Source: Candidatus Aveggerthella excrementigallinarum (GTDB lineage Bacteria > Actinomycetota > Coriobacteriia > Coriobacteriales > Eggerthellaceae). From it: DNA of 32,950 nt. The position numbers and the translations under genes were made by a program. The notes beneath the pieces are model-generated. The model was not told the origin of the DNA. It worked only from the letters and a program-made list of their open reading frames with translations, and did no database searches. Positions 26,797 through 32,950 of the stretch are shown here, piece after piece. Location of the stretch: assembly GCA_018715725.1 (NCBI GenBank), contig DVLD01000160.1, positions 1 to 32,950 of the forward strand. The letters run 5' to 3'. The first letter of the stretch is position 1, and every line of letters starts with the position of its first letter.

Positions 26797-27624
26797 CTAA
26801 GCGCACGCATGAATCGCATCGCGCAAGAAACGCGCCGCGCCCGGTGCCACCTCCTCGTAATAGCGCGTGAATCGCTCGTCAGCCACGTACCCGTCGGCCA
26901 GCCCCTTATGCGCTTCGGGCGTGTACATGCCGTCGGGCCAGTACGCACAAAGCCACTGTCGATGCAGCGCGACAAGCTCCTGCGCTTCCGGCCCCGCCGC
27001 ATCGCCCGCATCCATCGCGCGACGCAGCTGCTCTTTGATGGCCAGCTCCAGCTCGTCGGCCCGCAGGTGCGCCGCCTCGCCCATGCCAACGTACTTCCTG
27101 TTCGCCGTGTCGACCACTTCGTCGCCGTACCGAGCACGGACTTCTTCGCCGTACGCCGCCTCGTTGCGCGCGACCTCTTTCCAGCGCTTGAGGTGCGGCA
27201 GCAGCGTCATCATGAGCGACACTGCCTCGTCAAGCGAGACGCCCAGCGCTTCCGCTTCCAGGGGCGCCGTCGCTTCGACGAACTCCTCCAGGGTCACGCC
27301 CTTCGCGGTGAAGTCGCCCTGGTCGTAGCAGTATTTGCAGAAATCGTCGCTCACCGAGCCATCCGCCCGCGTCCCGTGCAGTTCTCGATCGGGGATGGGC
27401 ATGCCGCAGCACTGGCAGAAATAATTCTCTGGCATGTCGAAGAAGCGCTCAAGCGGCACGTTGAACGTGACGCAGATGAGCTTCACCATGTCGATGCCCG
27501 GCGTGGTCTCGCCGTTCTCCCAGCGAGAGACGGCCTGCCGCGTGACATACAGCCTGCGCGCCATCTCCTCCTGCGTGATGCCGGCTTCTTTGCGGATGGC
27601 GGCAATGATCTCGTTGATATTCAT
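26797..27624 (-). CDS. XRE HTH - putative zinc ribbon - TipAS-like regulator
   Basis: HTH ITQEEMARRLYVTRQAVSRWENGETTPGIDMVKLICVTFNVPLERFF; zinc ribbon CQCCGMPI...CKYCYDQGDFT; TipAS-like AHKGLADGYVADERFTRYYEEVAPGAARFLRDAI. Confidence 0.85.
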   Translation of the reverse strand: MNINEIIAAIRKEAGITQEEMARRLYVTRQAVSRWENGETTPGIDMVKLICVTFNVPLERFFDMPENYFCQCCGMPIPDRELHGTRADGSVSDDFCKYCYDQGDFTAKGVTLEEFVEATAPLEAEALGVSLDEAVSLMMTLLPHLKRWKEVARNEAAYGEEVRARYGDEVVDTANRKYVGMGEAAHLRADELELAIKEQLRRAMDAGDAAGPEAQELVALHRQWLCAYWPDGMYTPEAHKGLADGYVADERFTRYYEEVAPGAARFLRDAIHACA

Positions 27625-27658
27625 TCGTCCTCCCGAATCCCTGGATGATACGTGCTCG

Positions 27659-27678
27659 AACAATGCACGACCATTGTT
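27659..27678. promoter_or_regulatory. Candidate autoregulatory operator of the XRE-TipAS-like gene
   Basis: AACAATG-CACGAC-CATTGTT, perfect 7-bp arms, 35-55 bp upstream of start; minus-strand TATCAT (27645-27650) is a possible -10. Confidence 0.5.
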
Positions 27679-27900
27679 GCCGACGCCGGGCCCGCCTCGC
27701 AAGAAACAGCCCGTTGCGCCGCCGCTAATCCCACCCCGCACGCACCAGCCCAGCGCGCTGCCCAGCGCCGTCAACCCGTTGGGGCACCTCGCTCTATCCG
27801 CGCCGCGCAGCCCACCTGGCTCGTGCCGCCTCACTCACCCGCACGCCCCTCATCCAACCACGGTCGCTCTCATCCGGCGAAAGCCATCGTCCTTATACAA

Positions 27901-27957
27901 ATCCTCGTCGGTTTCGCGAGATAAAACGCCCTCCAATCTCGCAAAACCGACGAGGAT
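27901..27957. repeat. Long inverted repeat (22-bp arms, 13-nt loop)
   Basis: ATCCTCGTCGGTTTCGCGAGAT / ATCTCGCAAAACCGACGAGGAT, one mismatch. Confidence 0.85.
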
Positions 27958-27986
27958 GTGCACGAACGTGTGCAGCACGCCGGGAC

Positions 27987-28068
27987 GCGCAGGAAACGTG
28001 CGGGAGGCGCGAGAGACGTGCGGGAAGCGTGCGGGAGGCGCGCCAGGGCGCGCAGGAGACGTGCGGAA
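27987..28068. repeat. Degenerate GC-rich direct repeats
   Basis: ACGTGCGGGA at 27996 and 28016, GCGTGCGGGA at 28027, ACGTGCGGAA at 28059; GCGCAGGARACGTGCGG at 27987 and 28050. Confidence 0.6.
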
Positions 28069-28176
28069 TTCGGACGGAATTCGAGCGGAAATCCGCCACA
28101 ACACGCCCCTTCCCTTCCGCCCGGTGTAGCATGCGAATGATCAATGCTGCGCGCACAAGGAATCGAGGTGAGAGGT

Positions 28177-31100
28177 ATGACGCCAGCGCACGACACGCAC
28201 GCGAACGAGGTCGGACAGCAGCACGCACCAGCCCGGCCTTCCGATAACCGCAGGCCATCCGGCACGGCCCGCACCATGCCCACCTCGTCACGGCTGTCGG
28301 CGCTCATGCTGCGAGCGAAGTCCGCGACGGACGACGACGTGCGCGGGGCCGTCGACCTCATCCCGACGCTCTCGTACGGCTACGGCGAGTGGTCCGCCAG
28401 CTTCAAGGTGGCCGCTCCTGCCGGGACGTACGTGCTCAAGAGCATCTCCGACTTCCTGGAGCACTCGCGCGCAGGCGAGCGCTGCGCATACGGCAAGAAG
28501 CTCGCGTTCGCGCACGTGCCGGAGGCGTTCACCGCGCGCGGCCGCGCGCTCGTGCGGTTCCTCGACCGTGCCGAGCGCGCACGCCGGCGCGCGGAAGCAA
28601 GCTGGCAGCAGCGCGAACGAGGCGTCCTTGGACGGGAGCTGCCGCTTTCCCCCAGCGAGCTCATCGACCTGCTCGACATCATGCAGGGCGCACGGCTCGA
28701 CGTGCGCGGAACCGACCCGGGCACGCGCGCGCTCACGCACGTCCGCGTGACCGACCACGAGCCGCGCATCGGCCTGGCCATCGTGCCCGAGGACGGCGGG
28801 TACCGTATCGAAGCGCGCCAGGACGTCATCCTCGTCCGCTCGGGCGCGCGCCTGTACCTATGGGACGACGAAGCAATCCACCGGTGCCCTGATTCCTGGG
28901 GGCCGTGCGCCGACCTGCTCGCCATCGCGCTCGATCCCGAGGAGCCGGCGCCGTTCATCGCACGCTCCGACCTGCCGCTCTTCTGCGCCACGCTGCTGCC
29001 CGCCGCCGAGGCGGCGCTCCCGCTCGACGTGCCGCCCGAGCTGCAGGCGTACAAGCTCGTGACATGCGCCCTGCGCTTCTATTTCGACCGCGAGGGCAAC
29101 GACGTTGTCTGCGAGGCGAAGGCGGCGTACGGAGCGCGGGAATTCCGCGTGGGGACGAACGCGGACGATTCTGAAGGCGGCGTTCCATCCGGCGACCTCG
29201 CATTCGGCAACCGCGTGCCCGACGCCCCCGCACCCGACGGTCCTGCATCCGGCCCTGGGGCATTTCCTACCCGCGACGCCACGCAGGAAGCCCAGGCCGA
29301 AGAGCTCGTGGAGCGCTACTTCGGCGCAGGGCGGCTTCCCGCGCCCGCGCGCCTGCCGCTTGGCGCCGAGCAAGACGTGGCGCGCTTGCTGTTCGGCGGG
29401 CTGGCGGAGTTCCGCGCCCTGGGCGAAGTGCGCGCCACGGCCGCCTTTGAACGCCTCATTCGCGACAAGGCCCCGCGCGTCACGCTCGGCGTCGCCATGG
29501 CGGGCAACCTGCTGAACCTCACCGTCTCGGCAGACGACCTGTCGCCGGCAGACCTCGCCGCGCTGCTCGCCAGCTACCGCGCGCGCAAGCGCTACCACCG
29601 CCTGCGTGACGGGCTCTTCGTCGACCTGCAGGAATGCAACCTCGCCCAGCTCGACCGCATCACCACGGACCTGGGCGTCACGCGCACGCAGCTTGCGACC
29701 GGAACGGTGGAGCTCCCGAGCTTCCGCGCGTTCTACCTGGACGAAGAGCACGACCTCGAGCGCGACCGGTCATTCGACCGCTATCTCGAGAACTTCCGCG
29801 CCGTGAGCGAGGAATCCTATGCCGTGCCCGCCACGCTTGTTGGCACGCTGCGGCCCTACCAGGCGGAAGGCTTCCGCTGGCTGTCCGCGCGCTGCGACGC
29901 CGGGTTTGGCGGCATCCTCGCCGACGAGATGGGACTCGGGAAATCGCTGCAGGTCATCACCTTGCTCGCCGCCCGACAATCAGAAGCGGCCGCGGTGGGG
30001 CCCAGCCTCATCGTCTGCCCTGCCTCGCTCGTGTACAACTGGCTTACCGAAATCGCGCGGTTCGCCCCGGAATTGCGCGCACGCGCCATCGCGGGAACGA
30101 AGCGCGAGCGCGCCCGGACGCTCGCCAGCGCATTCGCACGCGAGGACGCGAACGGCACTGCACCCTTCGACGCGCTCGTCGCCTCGTACGACACGCTGCG
30201 CGTCGACTGCGACGCGCTCGCCGAGCGCTCGTTCTGGTGCTGCGTCCTCGACGAGGCACAGTACGTCAAAAATCCCGCCACGCGCACGGCGCGCGCCGCG
30301 AAGCGCGTGAACGCCTCGCACCGGTTCGCCCTCACCGGCACGCCCTTCGAGAACCGGCTCTCGGACCTGTGGAGCATCTTCGACTTCCTCATGCCGGGGC
30401 TCCTCGGTCCGTACGCGCGTTTCCGCGAAACGTTCGAGCTGCCCATCGCCGGCGGCGACGAGGATGCCGCCGCGCGCCTGCGCAGGCTTGCCGGCCCGTT
30501 CATGCTGCGTCGCCACAAGGCCGACGTGCTGGCCGATCTGCCCGAGAAGCTGGAGTCAACCGTCCGCGTTGTGCTCGAAGGTGAACAACGCCGGCTCTAC
30601 GACGCTCGCGAGCAGCAGCTGCGCGAGCGCTTGTCCGAGCAGAGGCGCATCAAGGGCGGCAAAGGACGTGCCCGCGCTGTCACGCCGGAAGCGCGCGCCG
30701 CGGCGGCCACGGCGGCAGCCGCTGGCGACGATTTCACCAAGCGCCAAGTGGAAGTGCTCGCCGAGATTACCAAGCTCCGCCAAGTGTGCTGCGACCCGGC
30801 TTTGCTCTACGAAGGCTACACCGGCCCTGCCGCCAAGCTGCAGGCCGTCGCCGATATCGTGGAGTCGGCGCGCGACGGCGGCGAGAAAGTCCTCGTCTTC
30901 TCGCAGTTCACCGGCTTCCTTGACCTCATCGCCACGCAGCTCGACCTCAGGCGCATCCCTCACTTCTCCATCACCGGCGCCACGCCGAAAGAGCGGCGAC
31001 TCGAGCTCGTGAACCGCTTCAATGCCGACGACACCCCGGCCTTCCTCATCTCGCTCAAAGCCGGCGGAACTGGGCTGAACCTCACAGGCGCTTCGGTCGT

Positions 31101-31338
31101 GGTCCACGCCGACCCATGGTGGAACGCCGCCGCCCAGGACCAAGCGACCGACCGCGCACACCGCATCGGCCAAACGCGCGCCGTCAGCGTGCTGAAGGTC
31201 ATCGCGCAGGACACCATCGAAGAGCGTATCGAGCGGCTGCAGCAGGAGAAGGCCGCATTGGCCGACCACGTCATCGGGGCCAGCGGCACCTCACTCGCCG
31301 GTCTGACGCGAGACGATCTGCTCGAGCTGCTCGGCTGA
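28177..31338 (+). CDS. SNF2-family DEAD/DEAH-like helicase with N-terminal SNF2-associated region
   Basis: ILADEMGLGKSLQVITLL, CCVLDEAQYVKNPATRTARAAK, LTGTPFENRLSDLWSIFDFLMPGLLG, LISLKAGGTGLNLTGASVVVHADPWWNAAAQDQATDRAHRIGQTRAV. Confidence 0.95.
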   Translation: MTPAHDTHANEVGQQHAPARPSDNRRPSGTARTMPTSSRLSALMLRAKSATDDDVRGAVDLIPTLSYGYGEWSASFKVAAPAGTYVLKSISDFLEHSRAGERCAYGKKLAFAHVPEAFTARGRALVRFLDRAERARRRAEASWQQRERGVLGRELPLSPSELIDLLDIMQGARLDVRGTDPGTRALTHVRVTDHEPRIGLAIVPEDGGYRIEARQDVILVRSGARLYLWDDEAIHRCPDSWGPCADLLAIALDPEEPAPFIARSDLPLFCATLLPAAEAALPLDVPPELQAYKLVTCALRFYFDREGNDVVCEAKAAYGAREFRVGTNADDSEGGVPSGDLAFGNRVPDAPAPDGPASGPGAFPTRDATQEAQAEELVERYFGAGRLPAPARLPLGAEQDVARLLFGGLAEFRALGEVRATAAFERLIRDKAPRVTLGVAMAGNLLNLTVSADDLSPADLAALLASYRARKRYHRLRDGLFVDLQECNLAQLDRITTDLGVTRTQLATGTVELPSFRAFYLDEEHDLERDRSFDRYLENFRAVSEESYAVPATLVGTLRPYQAEGFRWLSARCDAGFGGILADEMGLGKSLQVITLLAARQSEAAAVGPSLIVCPASLVYNWLTEIARFAPELRARAIAGTKRERARTLASAFAREDANGTAPFDALVASYDTLRVDCDALAERSFWCCVLDEAQYVKNPATRTARAAKRVNASHRFALTGTPFENRLSDLWSIFDFLMPGLLGPYARFRETFELPIAGGDEDAAARLRRLAGPFMLRRHKADVLADLPEKLESTVRVVLEGEQRRLYDAREQQLRERLSEQRRIKGGKGRARAVTPEARAAAATAAAAGDDFTKRQVEVLAEITKLRQVCCDPALLYEGYTGPAAKLQAVADIVESARDGGEKVLVFSQFTGFLDLIATQLDLRRIPHFSITGATPKERRLELVNRFNADDTPAFLISLKAGGTGLNLTGASVVVHADPWWNAAAQDQATDRAHRIGQTRAVSVLKVIAQDTIEERIERLQQEKAALADHVIGASGTSLAGLTRDDLLELLG

Positions 31339-31589
31339 GGCCCGTCAGCTCAATCAATCGACGCCGCGTGCGAGCGGCAAAGCTTCCACGACATCCTTTC
31401 AGCGAGGTTCCGAAGCGGGCGAACATTTTACGACCGCCTCGCCTGAAGCCAACCGCGTTCAAACGGCGATGGAGCGTCGACGCGCAAAACGACACGGCGT
31501 CGCCCCGGTCGGCGCACGTAATTCGTCGGCGCAAGCATCCTGCACTCCCCTTTTCTCGCCATCATCCTACTAAATTTTCGACTGAAATA

Positions 31590-31601
31590 GAACATATGTT
31601 C
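31590..31601. promoter_or_regulatory. LexA (SOS) box of Gram-positive/actinobacterial type with adjacent -10
   Basis: GAACATATGTTC is a perfect GAAC-N4-GTTC palindrome; TATAAT follows at 31604-31609. Confidence 0.85.
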
Positions 31602-31650
31602 GCTATAATCACAGGGACAGGAACGAAAAAGGCGAAGGGGGGGGGATCTC

Positions 31651-32950
31651 GTGTCGCAGGGGATGACTATGCCGCAGAAAACATATCTGTGCATTGATTT
31701 GAAGTCGTTCTACGCCAGCGTCGAATGCGCCGATCTGGGGCTCGACCCGTTCGTCGACAACCTTGTCGTGGCAGACCCGGAACGTTCGCGCACCACCATC
31801 TGCCTGGCCGTCACCCCAGCCATGAAGGCACGCGGCGTGAAGAACCGCTGCCGCGTCTTCGACATCCCAGCAAACGTGAGCTACACCATGGCCCGCCCGC
31901 GCATGCGTCGCTACATGGAAGTTTCGGCCGCCATCTACGCTATCTACCTGCGCTACGTGAGCCCCGAGGACGTGCACGTCTACTCCATCGACGAGTGCTT
32001 CATCGACGCCACGCCCTACCTTTCGCTCTACGGCATGGACGCGCGCACGTTCGCGCGAACGCTTATGAGCGCCGTCTTCAAAGAAACCAGCATCTGCGCC
32101 ACGGCCGGCGTGGGCACGAACCTGTTCCTCGCGAAGGTGGCGCTCGACATCACGGCAAAACACGCACCGGACAACATCGGCTTTTTGGACGAAGCGACAT
32201 TCCGGCAAGAGATCTGGTTCCACCGCCCCATCACGGACATCTGGGGCATCGGCCCCGGCATCTCCGCGCGCCTGGCGAAGCACGGCGCGCGCGACCTGGC
32301 CAGCACGGCGGCCCTGAGCCCCCAGGTCCTCTACCGCGAGTTCGGCGTCAACGCGGAATTCCTCATCGACCACGCGTGGGGTCAGGAACCGTGCACCATC
32401 GCGGAAATCCACGCCTACGCGCCGGAAGGCCACTCCCTGGTCAACGGCCAAGTGCTCCCTGGAGACTACTCGTTCTCGGAGGCACGCATGGTCATGCGCG
32501 AGATGGTGGACGCCAGCGTGCTGGAGCTCGTGGAGAAGGGGCTCGTGACCGAGCGCATCTCGCTCAGCATCGGCTATGCGCGCCAGGCAGGCGCCTTGCG
32601 CGGCGCCGAAACGTTCGAAGGCGGGCATGGCACGCGCGTTATCGGGCCGCGGGCATACGGCGAGCGAACGGGCGCCAGTCGTAAGCTCGAACGCCGCACG
32701 AACTCGGAACGCCTGCTCATGGAGCGCTTCGAGCGCCTGTTCGACGAAGTGGCCCGCCGTGATGTTCCCATCCGTCGCCTGAGCATCGGATTCGCCGATC
32801 TGCTGCCCGAAGCGCACGCCACCGTCACGCTTTTCGACGACCGAGAGGCCGAGGATAAAGAACGGCACCTGCAGAAAGCGCTCATAGCCGTGCGCAGCAA
32901 GTTCGGCAAGAACGCCTTGCTCAAGGGCACCAGCCTGCAAGAGAAGGCCA
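31651..32950 (+). CDS. Y-family DNA polymerase (UmuC/UvrX-like), 3' truncated by window edge; absent from supplied ORF track
   Basis: Translated by eye: MPQKTYLCIDLKSFYASVECADLGLDPF...VHVYSIDECFIDATPYL...ICATAGVGTNLFLAKVALDIT...ITDIWGIGPGISARLAKHGARDL. GTG 31651, ATG 31663 and ATG 31669 are all in frame. Confidence 0.93.
   Translation, partial: MSQGMTMPQKTYLCIDLKSFYASVECADLGLDPFVDNLVVADPERSRTTICLAVTPAMKARGVKNRCRVFDIPANVSYTMARPRMRRYMEVSAAIYAIYLRYVSPEDVHVYSIDECFIDATPYLSLYGMDARTFARTLMSAVFKETSICATAGVGTNLFLAKVALDITAKHAPDNIGFLDEATFRQEIWFHRPITDIWGIGPGISARLAKHGARDLASTAALSPQVLYREFGVNAEFLIDHAWGQEPCTIAEIHAYAPEGHSLVNGQVLPGDYSFSEARMVMREMVDASVLELVEKGLVTERISLSIGYARQAGALRGAETFEGGHGTRVIGPRAYGERTGASRKLERRTNSERLLMERFERLFDEVARRDVPIRRLSIGFADLLPEAHATVTLFDDREAEDKERHLQKALIAVRSKFGKNALLKGTSLQEKA

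Noticed and set aside
26698-26810. Small ORF MGTAQAPYGCKGLVTREEGDTG... with an upstream AGGAG
   Set aside because: It has no stop before running antisense into the XRE-TipAS-like gene; too weak without expression evidence
25327-27648. 773-aa plus-strand ORF
   Set aside because: Antisense to acetyltransferase and two XRE genes; typical high-GC shadow frame
27981-28090. Possible CRISPR array
   Set aside because: Repeats are short, degenerate and unevenly spaced (11-32 nt), with no unique spacers and no cas genes
27870-28361. Minus-strand ORFs over the hairpin and repeats (163, 132 and 84 aa)
   Set aside because: Repeat-derived, Arg/Ala/Pro-rich, no RBS or domain support
31611-31622. CAGGGACAGGAAC as another REP-like half element
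   Set aside because: Partial match only and lies in the polymerase leader; probably coincidence
31609-32940. 443-aa minus-strand ORF
   Set aside because: Antisense to the Y-family polymerase, which has clear family motifs

Overview
High-GC window of chromosomal character. Codon usage and protein families suggest Actinomycetota, possibly Coriobacteriia/Eggerthellaceae (inference, not tested). Left to right: (a) 3' end of a C39-like peptidase converging on an ECF sigma / membrane protein / ABC transporter operon; (b) asnB; (c) a long minus-strand run encoding a split, archaeal-type glutamate synthase (GATase, FMN, 4x[4Fe-4S], FAD reductase and GXGXG proteins), glutamine synthetase III, DapF and a DapL-like aminotransferase; (d) divergent purF, a lipoprotein and an XRE membrane regulator; (e) an MNT-HEPN-like fusion gene with a palindrome around its -10, bracketed by REP-like hairpins; (f) a LanFEG/Cpr-like two-component system plus ABC transporter; (g) a SSAT-like acetyltransferase, an XRE membrane regulator and an XRE/zinc-ribbon/TipAS-like regulator; (h) a repeat-rich intergenic region, a SNF2 helicase, and a Y-family polymerase running off the window, preceded by a consensus LexA box and a G9 tract in its RBS. 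No rRNA, tRNA, CRISPR array or transposase gene was recognised. The best leads are the MNT-HEPN fusion locus, the split GOGAT/GSIII cluster, the XRE-ZnR-TipAS protein and the SOS-controlled polymerase.
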